From assembly GCA_903851415.1 (NCBI GenBank), contig CAINOE010000105.1, forward strand, positions 1 to 64,000: DNA of 64,000 bases. Reading direction: 5' to 3'. This document shows, one piece after another, positions 51,694-60,654 of this stretch. This DNA comes from an uncultured Rhodopila sp. Lineage in GTDB: Bacteria; Pseudomonadota; Alphaproteobacteria; Acetobacterales; Acetobacteraceae. Every line of letters begins with the position of its first letter. Position 1 is the first letter of the stretch. A program made the translations under genes and the position numbers. Under the pieces are notes generated by a model that was not told the DNA's origin, did no database searches, and was given only the letters and a program-made list of their open reading frames with translations.

Positions 51694-52569
51694 ATGAGCA
51701 CCTCGACCGAATACGCCCCGCCGAAGGTTTGGGCCTGGAACAAGGATAACGGCGGCCGCTTCGCCAACATCAACCGCCCGATCGCCGGCCCCACCCACGA
51801 GAAGGAACTGCCCGTCGGCCGCCACCCCCTGCAGCTCTACTCGCTGGGGACGCCGAACGGCGTGAAGGTCACGATCATGCTGGAGGAGCTCCTGGCCCTC
51901 GGCCACGGCGGCGCGGAGTACGACGCCTGGCTGATCCGCATCAACGAGGGCGATCAGTTCGGCAGCGGCTTCGTCGCGGTCAATCCCAACTCCAAGATCC
52001 CCGCCCTGCTGGACCGCAGCGGTCCGCAGCCGGTCCGGGTGTTCGAGTCCGGCGCGATCCTGTTATACTTGGCGGAGAAATTCGGGGCTTTCCTGCCGGC
52101 GGAGGCCGCCGCCCGCGCCGAGTGCCTGTCGTGGCTGTTCTGGCAGATGGGCAGCGCGCCCTATCTCGGCGGCGGCTTCGGCCACTTCTATGCCTACGCG
52201 CCCGTGAAGATCGAATATGCGATCGATCGGTTCGCGATGGAGGCGAAGCGCCAGCTCGACGTGCTTGACCGCCGCCTCGCCGAGACCGAGTATCTGGCCG
52301 GCAGCGACTACACCATCGCCGATATCGCCGTGTTTCCCTGGTATGGCGGGCTGGCGAAGGGTTGGCTGTATGATGCGGCGGATTTCTTGCAGGTGCAGGA
52401 TTACAGGCACGTCCAGCGCTGGGCCGATACTGTCGGCCAACGTCCGGCGGTGCGGCGCGGGCGCATGGTCAACCGCGTCACCGGCGAGCCGTCGAGCCAG
52501 TTGCACGAGCGGCATGATGCCGCTGATTTCGAAACAAGAACGCAGGACAAGCTCGCGGCCGGAGACTGA
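51694..52569 (+). CDS. yghU: YghU-type glutathione S-transferase-like disulfide reductase
   Basis: 291 aa from ATG 51694. Recognisable YghU features: PPKVWAWNKDNGGRFANINR near the N-terminus, LYSLGTPNGVKVTIMLEELL at the thioredoxin-fold glutathione site, INEGDQFGSGFVAVNPNSKI and ESGAILLYLAEKFG. The C-terminal helical domain is complete (YTIADIAVFPWYGG). E. coli YghU binds two glutathiones and reduces disulfides such as 2-hydroxyethyl disulfide. Confidence 0.92.
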   Translation: MSTSTEYAPPKVWAWNKDNGGRFANINRPIAGPTHEKELPVGRHPLQLYSLGTPNGVKVTIMLEELLALGHGGAEYDAWLIRINEGDQFGSGFVAVNPNSKIPALLDRSGPQPVRVFESGAILLYLAEKFGAFLPAEAAARAECLSWLFWQMGSAPYLGGGFGHFYAYAPVKIEYAIDRFAMEAKRQLDVLDRRLAETEYLAGSDYTIADIAVFPWYGGLAKGWLYDAADFLQVQDYRHVQRWADTVGQRPAVRRGRMVNRVTGEPSSQLHERHDAADFETRTQDKLAAGD

Positions 52570-52778
52570 CAACAGGCCGCGGAGCGGCGTATGGGCGGAG
52601 AAGCATGTGATCATGCTCTCCGCGATACGTGGCTTGGCAGGGTGGTCAACGTACTATGGCGGATATGATAACATATTCATGATATTAATTCGCGGCAAGG
52701 CGGTCCCCTCGGCAGCGCCGCCCGTCATGCCGGCGCTGGTCGGCATCCACGCCTTTTTTCCATATAAACAAGCCGTGG

Positions 52779-54809
52779 ATGGCGGCACCGTCGCCCGCCA
52801 TGTCTGTGCAGGCGAAGGTGCCGCAACCAGCGAACGGCTCGCCGCCCGGATGGCCGCAAAAGACTCCCTATAGATACAGCCGGAGACTGTTCCGGATTGC
52901 GCTGCTTGGCGCGACGACGCTCGCTTCGGCCGCGGTCGCAGCGCCGCAGCCGACGAATGTGACCGGCAACAACGGTCAGACGCCATTGCCGACCGGGCAG
53001 TTCGTGACGCCGCAGGTGGCCGGCGTCGCACCCTGGTCCCGGTCCGAAATCCGCGGCCGAACTCACCCGATCCGCGGCGGAATCAACGAGGGATACGCGA
53101 TGACCGACCGCACCCGGGACGGGTCGGAAATGTACGTCATCAACGGCAAGAGCGACAGCGGTTCCACCCCGTATCTGACCGGCGGCACCCCGTATCTCGC
53201 CAACACGACCTATCCGGGCGGCAATACCGCGGCCTATATCGCCGTGGCCGGCCAGAACACCTATCAGTTCGATCTGGAGCACGCGACCCTCGTCTCCGGC
53301 ACCGTGCCGACGGCGACGCAGTTGGCGGCGCTGACAACCAAGGTGGCGAGCAACAATTTCTACACCGCCCAGCTCTCCTCAGCCGAACAGGCGGAGATCG
53401 CCGCGCTCCAGGCGCAGATCACGCACGTGATCTATATCGTCAAGGAGAACCGCACCTTCGACCAGATCCTCGGCGACCTGACCAACGGTGCGAACGCCGA
53501 TCCGTCTTATGCGGTGTTCGGCAAGCGGATCACGCCGAACTTTCATCAACTCGCGACCAACTTCGTGACGCTGGACAACTCCTTCGATGCGGCTGACGGC
53601 AGCATGGACGGCTGGTCGCTCGCCACCCGCGGTCTGGTCACGACGACGGAGGAGATCACGCAGCAGATCAACTACGGCGGTCATGGCCTGGCCTATGAAA
53701 CCGAGGGCAACAACCGCAACGTCCCCATCGCCCCCGCGACCGAGGCGGCGCGCGACACGGCGACCGGCGGCGCCTACACCACGGCCGCGGCCGGCTTGCC
53801 CGGCGGGGCCGCCAACCTGCTCCCGGGGCTGGCCAACGTCACCTCGCCCGATGCGCCGTACGGCATCCAGAAGGGCTTCATCTATGATGCCGTGCTGGCG
53901 GCCGGCAAAACCGTTCGCAACTACGGCTTCCTGGTCAACAACAGCGGCGCGATTTCCAATGCGGCCTATCCCGGCGGCTTCACGCATCCGGGTCCCGACG
54001 GCGCCAACGTGGTGCAGGTGGCGCCCGCCGATCCGGACCTGCTCGACAAAACCGACCTGTATTTCCGCGGCTTCGACCAGAACGTGCCGGACCTGTGGCG
54101 CTTCAACGAATGGAACCGGGAGTTCCAGGCCTATGTCACCAACGGCGGCCTGCCGAGCCTGGAGACGGTGCGCTTCAGTCACGACCACATGGGCGGCCTC
54201 GGCACGGCGCAGGCCGGGATGGTCAGCCCGGAGCAGGAGCAGGCCGATGACGACTATACCGTCGGCAAGCTGGTCGACACCGTCGCGCACAGCCCGTATG
54301 CCAGCAACACGCTGATCATCGTCACCGAAGACGACAGCCAGGACGGCCCCGACCATGTCGACTCGCACCGCACGACCACCTACGTCGTCGGCCCTTATGT
54401 GAAGAAGAACGCCGTCGTCAGCGTGCGGTACAACATGGTGAGCATACTGCGCACCATCGAGGACATCCTCGGCACGCCGCATATGAACCTGAACACGGCC
54501 TATCAGCGCCCGATGCTGGAGGTGTTCGACACCTCCCGGTCGAATCTGGGCTGGACCTACTCGGCCACCGCCTCGACGGTGCTGAAGACGACAACGCTGA
54601 TCACCGCCAATGAGAGCGGCGTCCGCTACGCCGAGGGGCCGGACGTCGTTCCGACGCATGACCGCGCCTACTGGGCGAAGGCGACGGCGGGTTTCGACTT
54701 CTCCGACGCCGACAGGATTCCGCATGACCTGTTCAACCGGGTCGTGTGGGAGGGTGTGATGGGCGACCAGCCCTATCCGGAGCGCGCCGCATCCGCGACG
54801 GCTGATTGA
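52779..54809 (+). CDS. Exported phosphoesterase (PF04185, phospholipase C / acid phosphatase-like)
   Basis: Up to 676 aa (start uncertain). Signal-like RLFRIALLGATTLASAAVAA. The phosphoesterase motif HVIYIVKENRTFDQILGDL is the metal-binding N-terminal motif of the family, with DNSFDAADGSMDGWSL and IIVTEDDSQDGPDHVDSHR, which supply the remaining metal ligands. Members hydrolyse phospholipids or phosphomonoesters in the periplasm or outside the cell. The substrate here is unknown. Confidence 0.88.
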   Translation: MAAPSPAMSVQAKVPQPANGSPPGWPQKTPYRYSRRLFRIALLGATTLASAAVAAPQPTNVTGNNGQTPLPTGQFVTPQVAGVAPWSRSEIRGRTHPIRGGINEGYAMTDRTRDGSEMYVINGKSDSGSTPYLTGGTPYLANTTYPGGNTAAYIAVAGQNTYQFDLEHATLVSGTVPTATQLAALTTKVASNNFYTAQLSSAEQAEIAALQAQITHVIYIVKENRTFDQILGDLTNGANADPSYAVFGKRITPNFHQLATNFVTLDNSFDAADGSMDGWSLATRGLVTTTEEITQQINYGGHGLAYETEGNNRNVPIAPATEAARDTATGGAYTTAAAGLPGGAANLLPGLANVTSPDAPYGIQKGFIYDAVLAAGKTVRNYGFLVNNSGAISNAAYPGGFTHPGPDGANVVQVAPADPDLLDKTDLYFRGFDQNVPDLWRFNEWNREFQAYVTNGGLPSLETVRFSHDHMGGLGTAQAGMVSPEQEQADDDYTVGKLVDTVAHSPYASNTLIIVTEDDSQDGPDHVDSHRTTTYVVGPYVKKNAVVSVRYNMVSILRTIEDILGTPHMNLNTAYQRPMLEVFDTSRSNLGWTYSATASTVLKTTTLITANESGVRYAEGPDVVPTHDRAYWAKATAGFDFSDADRIPHDLFNRVVWEGVMGDQPYPERAASATAD

Positions 54810-54944
54810 CGCCGGGGGTCCGGGCGATCCGGCGCCCCTGCCGCCAGGCCTCGACGCCGCAAAGCGGCAAGGCCTAGCGTTGCATGGACGTCCTGCCTTT
54901 AGAGCATTTTCAGGCTGACCGGAATCGTGGCGATGACCCTGTTC

Positions 54945-55020
54945 GTCATTGCCCGGCTTGTCGTGGCCACCTATCGCGGCAGGGTGCTGGCATAGGTGGC
55001 CCGGACAGCCGGGCCATGAC
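54945..55020. repeat. Long imperfect inverted repeat (REP/ERIC-like)
   Basis: Arms at 54945-54973 and 54993-55020 pair over ~28 bases with few mismatches (GTCATGGCCCGGCTGTCCGG against its inverted partner, ending GGCCACCTA). The core GTCATGGCCCGG also occurs at 42391 and 48053. It fills most of the 344-bp gap between the phosphoesterase and the next gene; nothing else is seen there. Confidence 0.65.
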
Positions 55021-55153
55021 GGTGTGGCAGCGTCCGCCGCTTTCCGGTCAGCCTGAACACGCTTCAACGCCCATATCGCGCATGCCTGAATTCTTCCACT
55101 TGATCGCCAACCACCCCTGGCGCCGCATTTCGTGCGGGTCCATCCTCACGCGG

Positions 55154-55729
55154 ATGAGCGCACAGCAGCAGCCCGGGCAGGAAAGGACAGGGACCGCCGG
55201 CGGACCGATACGCGTCGGCGGCACGCCCGACGGCCTCGTGACCTACCTGGTGGACCTGCCGCCCGAAGCCCTTCCCACCGTCTGCAGGCGCGACCTGGAA
55301 CGCGCCTGGTATGCTGCGCGCGATGCCGCCCTGGCCGAGCGCCAGGGTGCGGTGCGCGGCTTCCGCTTCAACCGCCCGGACGGCAGCCACACCGATCTCG
55401 CCCTGGCAGACCGCGACGCGCGCTGCTGGGTCGGCGCGGTGGACCTGACGGTCGGTATCGCCACGGCGAACGGATTGTCGCTATGCCTGCGCCTGCTCGC
55501 CCTGATCGATCTGCTGGCCCGCGCGCCCTGGGCGCGCTCCCTGCTGCATCTCGCCCGCGACGGCGCCGAGTTCCACCCGGCGCTGCTGAAGGTCGCCGCA
55601 AGTCAACCGTTGACGCGGGACGCGCGGTTCGATGAAACCGGGTTCCACACCCGCCTGTCCCGATTCGCCGGCGGCTTCCAAATCGAAGCCCCGGAGGCGG
55701 TCCCCCGCCTTTCAGGAGCCCATCCATGA
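55154..55729 (+). CDS. Hypothetical protein
   Basis: About 191 aa from ATG 55154 (an in-frame ATG at 55082 is possible). Compact alpha/beta protein with GLVTYLVDLPPEALPTVCRR, DRDARCWVGAVDLTVGIATA and a helical NGLSLCLRLLALIDLLARAP. No family recognised. Overlaps the lipoprotein gene by 4 bp. Confidence 0.68.
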   Translation: MSAQQQPGQERTGTAGGPIRVGGTPDGLVTYLVDLPPEALPTVCRRDLERAWYAARDAALAERQGAVRGFRFNRPDGSHTDLALADRDARCWVGAVDLTVGIATANGLSLCLRLLALIDLLARAPWARSLLHLARDGAEFHPALLKVAASQPLTRDARFDETGFHTRLSRFAGGFQIEAPEAVPRLSGAHP

Positions 55730-56064
55730 CCTGCCTCCGTATCGCGATCTCGACCGGGGTTCTGCTCGGCGCCGTCGCCCTGTCCGCCTGCGACAGCGCC
55801 CCGCAAACCGCCCAGCAGCAGGCTGATGCGCAAACGGCCGCCGCCTGCCGCCAGCGCGCCAACGAAATCTTCGACCGGCAGAACCGCGGCGCCATCTATG
55901 CCGCCAACCCGTCGGTCAACTCGCCGTTTTCGGCCAACTTCGCGGGCGACAATCCCAGCCGCGGCCTGTCCCAGCAGTTTGCTCATGACAGGCTGGTCAG
56001 CGACTGCGTGCGCAACACCGGCACCGGGGCCGAGCGCAGCCAGCCGCCGGCCGAGCAGAAGTAA
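55726..56064 (+). CDS. Small lipoprotein, unknown
   Basis: 112 aa with lipobox ALSAC after a hydrophobic segment. The mature part is Gln/Ala/Arg-rich (QQQADAQTAAACRQRANEIF) then FSANFAGDNPSRGLSQQFAH and DRLVSDCVRNTG; the two cysteines may pair. Coupled to the upstream gene through a 4-bp overlap. No family recognised. Confidence 0.72.
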   Translation: MTCLRIAISTGVLLGAVALSACDSAPQTAQQQADAQTAAACRQRANEIFDRQNRGAIYAANPSVNSPFSANFAGDNPSRGLSQQFAHDRLVSDCVRNTGTGAERSQPPAEQK

Positions 56065-56166
56065 GCCCGCCAGCCTGTCGATTCCGGTGACATGCCGCAG
56101 CGGGCTGCGGTATCACCCGCGAGCGGCGCGGAGCGAACCGGCCGGCGACCACGACGGATAAGGACC

Positions 56167-57117
56167 ATGACCATGAAGCGATGCACGGCAATGGCGCCAC
56201 GCGCGTGCCACATCGCCCTGATCTCGCTTGTCTTCGGCGCGCTTTTCCACGCTGCCGCCCCGGCCGAGCCGCCCGGGTTCGACCGCCAGCCCTCCGGTAT
56301 CTATCAAACGCCGGAGGAAGCCTTTACCGAAGCCATGCGGAAGTCCGTCGGCGCGCCGGCACTGGCCGAACTCGGCGATAAGGCGACGGTTCGGCTGGCG
56401 GGGGATCTGATCATTGTCCCGCGCGACGAGGCCATCAGGCTGATGACGATCTGGGGCATGACGGTTCCGCCCGATTTGGTCGGCTTGCTCATGGGGCCGA
56501 ATGGCATGAGCTCCCCTGGCATCATCCGCTACGTGCCGGCCGGCTTTATCGACCTGTCGGAGGCGGTGACGTGGACTCCCGAGGACTACATGTCCAGCCT
56601 GCAGGATACCATAGAGAGCCGCAATGCCGATCGGCTTCAGAGGCAACTGCCTGAGCTGGGGGTCCGCCGCTGGATCCGGCCGCCCAGCATCGATGCCGAA
56701 AACACGCGGATATCATGGGCGGCGCTGATACTGCCGACAATCGCGCCGGTGGATAGCGACGGCGAGATCACGTTCAATGCCGCCAGCTTCGGAAGGCACG
56801 GCTATATAAAGGTGTCAATGGTTTCCAGCGTTCAGGATGCCGCGAAAACCGGCACGATGTTCGACGCTTTCCTGAATGGCCTGACCTTTCGCCCCGGCGA
56901 AGCCAGCGGCGACGTCCAGCCGGCCGATGCCCGGTCCCCGGCCGGTTTGGCGGGCGCCCTCGGCATCGACGCGCTGCACAAGGCCCGGTCCACCGTCCTG
57001 GCCAGGCTGCCCGGTCTTCTGCTTCCGGTCGCCGGCGGTCTTGTCGCGCTTATCGGCGCGCTGTCGCTGGTGGTTCATGTCCGGCGCACGTTGCGCGAAG
57101 ACGCCAACCGTTGGTAG
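56167..57117 (+). CDS. DUF2167 exported membrane protein
   Basis: 316 aa; signal peptide then a soluble domain with AELGDKATVRLAGDLIIVPR, GIIRYVPAGFIDLSEAVTWT, VRRWIRPPSIDAENTRISWA (the typical DUF2167 stretch) and a C-terminal membrane helix PGLLLPVAGGLVALIGALSL. Function unknown. Its stop overlaps the TTG of the aminotransferase gene. Confidence 0.8.
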   Translation: MTMKRCTAMAPRACHIALISLVFGALFHAAAPAEPPGFDRQPSGIYQTPEEAFTEAMRKSVGAPALAELGDKATVRLAGDLIIVPRDEAIRLMTIWGMTVPPDLVGLLMGPNGMSSPGIIRYVPAGFIDLSEAVTWTPEDYMSSLQDTIESRNADRLQRQLPELGVRRWIRPPSIDAENTRISWAALILPTIAPVDSDGEITFNAASFGRHGYIKVSMVSSVQDAAKTGTMFDAFLNGLTFRPGEASGDVQPADARSPAGLAGALGIDALHKARSTVLARLPGLLLPVAGGLVALIGALSLVVHVRRTLREDANRW

Positions 57118-58295
57118 AAACGGCGCAACCCCATATGGACGTGATGGATCTCACGCTCATTCCCGGCTCCCGCATTGTCGAGGTGGCGCGACTCGCTTTC
57201 GCAACGCCGGACGTGGATTTCCTGTGCTTCGGCGAATCCGACCAGCCAAGCCCGGACTCCGCCCGGCAGTCGGCCGTGCAGGCGCTGGCGGATGGAGAAA
57301 CCCGCTATCCGGACGTGCGCGGCCTGCCGGCATTGCGGGCGGCCCTGGCAACTTACCTGTCCCGGCTGCACGCCAGGCCCGTGGCGGAAGGCCGCATCCA
57401 GGTAACGGCCTCGGGCATGGCGGGGCTGTCGATCGCCATGGCCGCGGTGATCCGCGCCGGCGACAGAGTCGTCGTGCACGGGCCGATATGGCCGAACATT
57501 CCCAACGCCGCGCACCTGCGCGGGGCCGCGGTCGAGCAGATCGACCTCGACCCCCAGCCGGACGGCGGGTTCCGCCTGGACCTCGATCGCCTCGACTCGC
57601 TGCTGGCCGGCGCCCGCGCATTCATCCTGAATTCCCCGGGCAACCCGACCGGCTGGACCGCCGAAGAACCGGAGCTGCGCGCGATCCGCGAGATCTGTCA
57701 TCGGCACGGCGCCTGGCTGATCTCCGACGAGGTTTACTCCCGGCTGGTTTATGACGGCCGGCAAGCGGCGCCCTCGGTGCTGGACATCGCCGAGCCGGGC
57801 GACCGCATCATCGTGTGCAACAGCTTCTCCAAGACCTGGATGATGACCGGCTGGCGCCTGGGCTGGCTGGTGGTGCCGGACGGCACGCAGGAGGCATTCA
57901 TCAACATTGTGGAGGTCTCGCATTCCGGCGTCGCCCCGTTCGTGCAGCAAGGCGGCGTGGCCGCGGTTCAGGACACCCGGGCGGTGGATGAATTCCGCGC
58001 CTATTGCGCGGCCGGGCGGTCCCTGGCGGGGGAGGCGCTGGCCGGCTTGAACGGCGTGCGCTACCGGCCGCCCTTGGGTGCGTTTTACGCCTTTCTGGCG
58101 GTCGAGGGATTGCGCGACAGTCTCGATCTGGCGAAAAAACTCGTCACCCGGCACGGCGTTGCCGTGGCTCCGGGCGTGGCTTTCGGTTCGGCGGGCGAGG
58201 GCTGGCTGCGCGTTTGCTTCGCCCAGTCGGCGCCGCTGTTGGAGCGGGCGATGCATCGCCTGCGGGACGGACTTCGGGCGGAGATAGGATCATGA
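57111..58295 (+). CDS. Class I/II PLP-dependent aminotransferase
   Basis: 394 aa (TTG 57111, or ATG 57135). Fold-type I aminotransferase signatures: PDVRGLPALRAALATYLSRL, ILNSPGNPTGWTAEEPELRA, WLISDEVYSRLVYDG and the PLP lysine in CNSFSKTWMMTGWRLGWLVV. Most like aspartate/aromatic aminotransferases; the exact donor and acceptor are unknown. The downstream zinc-ribbon gene overlaps by 4 bp. Confidence 0.9.
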   Translation: MVETAQPHMDVMDLTLIPGSRIVEVARLAFATPDVDFLCFGESDQPSPDSARQSAVQALADGETRYPDVRGLPALRAALATYLSRLHARPVAEGRIQVTASGMAGLSIAMAAVIRAGDRVVVHGPIWPNIPNAAHLRGAAVEQIDLDPQPDGGFRLDLDRLDSLLAGARAFILNSPGNPTGWTAEEPELRAIREICHRHGAWLISDEVYSRLVYDGRQAAPSVLDIAEPGDRIIVCNSFSKTWMMTGWRLGWLVVPDGTQEAFINIVEVSHSGVAPFVQQGGVAAVQDTRAVDEFRAYCAAGRSLAGEALAGLNGVRYRPPLGAFYAFLAVEGLRDSLDLAKKLVTRHGVAVAPGVAFGSAGEGWLRVCFAQSAPLLERAMHRLRDGLRAEIGS

Positions 58296-58975
58296 GCCAA
58301 CCCAGCACCTGCGCCGTTTGCGGCGCCCCCGCGAGAGCCGCGTTCACGGCCCCGCAGCCTGAGATCGCGCCTGACCTGGACATGCGCCCGGGCGAGCCGG
58401 CGCGGTCCACCCTGCCCGACTGGATTCAGCAATGTCCGCGCTGCCGCGCCGCCGCGCCCGATCTCGCGGCGCTGCCTCCGGCGGCAAAGGCCGTTGTCGA
58501 GTCGGATGAATACCGCGCGCTGAGCACGTCCGGGCTGGAGGAGACGCTGCCCTTCCGCCGCTGGGCGCTGATCTGCGAGCGAACCGGCGACCGCGCGCAG
58601 CAGGCGGAAGCCTTGCTGCAGGCCGCCTGGGCAGCCGATGACGCCGCCGTGATGACCGATGCGGCCCGCTTGCGCACCGAGGTGGCAGCGCTGTGGGACG
58701 GGACTGAGGATGTCGAACTCGGGCTGCGGCGGCTGGATGTGCTGCGCCGTGCCGGGCTGTTCGACGCGGCGGCCGCCTGGGCGAAGGTGCTGGCCGGCCG
58801 TGAGCAGGAGGAGACCGGTCGGCTGATCATCGCATTTCAGCAGGCGCGGATCGCCACACGCGACGTCGGGCGGCATCTGATCAGTGCGGCCTTGCCGCCG
58901 CCGTCCGCTACCCCGCATGTCTCGCACGGCAAGCGCGCTCAGCCCGGGTTCTGGTCGCGCCTGCTGCGCAAGTAG
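58292..58975 (+). CDS. Zinc-ribbon protein, unknown
   Basis: 227 aa. The N-terminal region has two Cys pairs, CAVCGAP and QCPRCRAA, around residues 7-55, forming a probable zinc ribbon. The rest is helical (LEETLPFRRWALICERTGDR, QQAEALLQAAWAADDA) like a small TPR-type fold. A basic C-terminus follows. Coupled to the aminotransferase gene. Confidence 0.72.
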   Translation: MSQPSTCAVCGAPARAAFTAPQPEIAPDLDMRPGEPARSTLPDWIQQCPRCRAAAPDLAALPPAAKAVVESDEYRALSTSGLEETLPFRRWALICERTGDRAQQAEALLQAAWAADDAAVMTDAARLRTEVAALWDGTEDVELGLRRLDVLRRAGLFDAAAAWAKVLAGREQEETGRLIIAFQQARIATRDVGRHLISAALPPPSATPHVSHGKRAQPGFWSRLLRK

Positions 58976-59072
58976 TCGCTGCGGGGCGGGCGGGCCGGGT
59001 TGAGCATGGGCGCGGAAAGCGGCCTCTCGCCGTCATGGCGAGCCGGCAAACCGCCAGCCCGGCCGACGAGCG

Positions 59073-59324
59073 TCAGATCATGAACATGCGCGCGATCGAC
59101 ACCCCAAGCAGCACAAGCCCGGTCAGGGCGAAACCGATGCTGCTGTAGGGCGGCAGGCTGCTGATCACGCCCAGCACCAGATAAAGCGCGGCCACCAGTA
59201 CAGTCCCCAGCGCCAGCAGAAAGCTGAGGTTGGCCATCGAAGCCGCGTTCTCCCTGGCGTAGAACCGGAACACGAAGATCGCAAAGGCGAAGATGAAAGG
59301 CAGCAGGAGGATGGTGTGCGACAT
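59073..59324 (-). CDS. Small membrane protein, unknown
   Basis: 83 aa, three hydrophobic stretches: TILLLPFIFAFAIFVFRFYA, LSFLLALGTVLVAALYLVLG and IGFALTGLVLLGVSIARMFM. No family recognised. Confidence 0.65.
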   Translation of the reverse strand: MSHTILLLPFIFAFAIFVFRFYARENAASMANLSFLLALGTVLVAALYLVLGVISSLPPYSSIGFALTGLVLLGVSIARMFMI

Positions 59325-59580
59325 AGGGGTGCGGATCCCGGCTGATCAGTTCGTGCGCGTCGCCAGGCCGTATCGGAGACGTTGGCGTTGTTGGCCCGGC
59401 TGTAGCTGCGAAAGCTTCTATCACAGCCCGGCCCGGGCCGCTTCGGGATAAAGACGTGGCGGCCTGGATGCGCCGCCCGGGTTGCCGCTCCGGCCGGACG
59501 GCGAGCATGGCACCGGACTGTTAACACTTCAGCAAGGTTTCGCGGTTAGTGTCCGGCGCTCCCCGATCGTGGAGCTCCGG

Positions 59581-60048
59581 ATGAAAACAAGAAATCGCAA
59601 GGCCCGACGCGGCTGGCGCCCCGCCCTGTTCGCTTGCGCCGCTGCGCTGGCGGCGGGCCTCACCTTGACGCTGGCGTCAACCCGCGACGGGGCCATGCCC
59701 AAAGTCGGCGATATCGTCGTCTTCGCGCCAGGCGACCCGCACGGCGATGACGGCAACATCCGCATCGCCGTGCATCGGCCCGGCCTTCCCGGCTGCGTGC
59801 TGGATCTCGATGCCATCCGGCAAACCGGTGGCAGCCTTGTGGTCGAGGCACGGGTGTTGCGTCCCGTCCCCGGATTTCGGCTGCACTGGGCAGGCGAGCG
59901 GACCAGCAACAGCGCAGGCGGCGACTGCGGCAACAGCGCCGACCTGTTCCTCGGAAAGGGCGACCTGGGCAGTCTTGCGACCGCGGCGGGAGGTTACGGT
60001 CTCAGCTTTGACCGCTCCGCCAGGCTCGAAACCACCATTGCGGACTGA
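59581..60048 (+). CDS. Exported signal-peptidase-like/S26-type domain fragment or unknown secreted protein
   Basis: 155 aa from ATG 59581, with a signal segment ALFACAAALAAGLTLTLAST. MPKVGDIVVFAPGDPHGDDG resembles the beta strand around the S26 peptidase second box, but no Ser-Lys dyad is visible, so peptidase activity is unlikely. Convergent with the TPR gene, 15 bp apart. Confidence 0.5.
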   Translation: MKTRNRKARRGWRPALFACAAALAAGLTLTLASTRDGAMPKVGDIVVFAPGDPHGDDGNIRIAVHRPGLPGCVLDLDAIRQTGGSLVVEARVLRPVPGFRLHWAGERTSNSAGGDCGNSADLFLGKGDLGSLATAAGGYGLSFDRSARLETTIAD

Positions 60049-60062
60049 GCGGAGACGCCCGT

Positions 60063-60653
60063 TCAGGTATCCTCGCCGAACGCATGTTTCTTCAAATCCT
60101 TCAGCCGATCGGCGCCGCCGGGGGTCTTCGGGTCGAGTTCGAGGACCTTCTGCCAGGCGGCGTAGGCGCCCTTCCAGTCTTCCCGGTCAGCCGAGATATC
60201 GGCCAGGGTGCGGAACGCGGCGAAGTCCCGCGGCTCCAGCGTGACGGTCTGTTGCAGGTCGCGGATCGCGCCGGGGATGTCGCCGGCGTGGTAACGGGCG
60301 ATGGCGCGCTGATGCCAGGCCTCGGCATCATCGGGCTGCAGGGTGATCGCGTCGGAGAACGAGTCCACGGCGTCGCCGGTCTGGCCCGCCTCCAGGGTGC
60401 GCAGCCCGCGGCTCATGAGCAGGGTCACGGCCGGCGTTCCGGCGTGCAGCCATGCCTGCTGCAACTGCTCTTCGATCGCGGATGCGGCGCGCTCATCGGG
60501 CGCCGCCTTCAGCGCGTCGAGCAGACGGTCGATAGCGGCCCGCTTCTCGGCCGCCGGCTGGGCATGCGCGGCCGCGCACGGGGCGAGGTGCACAAACGCG
60601 CACAGGGCCAGCGACGCCGCCGCGACCGCGACCCGGGACCGCGCGCGGGCCAT
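60063..60653 (-). CDS. Exported TPR protein
   Basis: 196 aa with signal peptide (AAASLALCAFVHLAPCAAAHAQ). At least three TPR-like units: GLRTLEAGQTGDAVDSFSDA, EAWHQRAIARYHAGDIPGAI, FRTLADISADREDWKGAYAA. Probably mediates protein contacts in the periplasm. Last gene of the glycolate oxidase cluster on this strand, one base after glcF. Confidence 0.82.
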   Translation of the reverse strand: MARARSRVAVAAASLALCAFVHLAPCAAAHAQPAAEKRAAIDRLLDALKAAPDERAASAIEEQLQQAWLHAGTPAVTLLMSRGLRTLEAGQTGDAVDSFSDAITLQPDDAEAWHQRAIARYHAGDIPGAIRDLQQTVTLEPRDFAAFRTLADISADREDWKGAYAAWQKVLELDPKTPGGADRLKDLKKHAFGEDT

Positions 60654-60654
60654 T

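Noticed and set aside
59581..60048. Signal peptidase I (S26) gene
   Set aside because: The GDIVVF stretch resembles one box, but the catalytic Ser and Lys boxes are not present.
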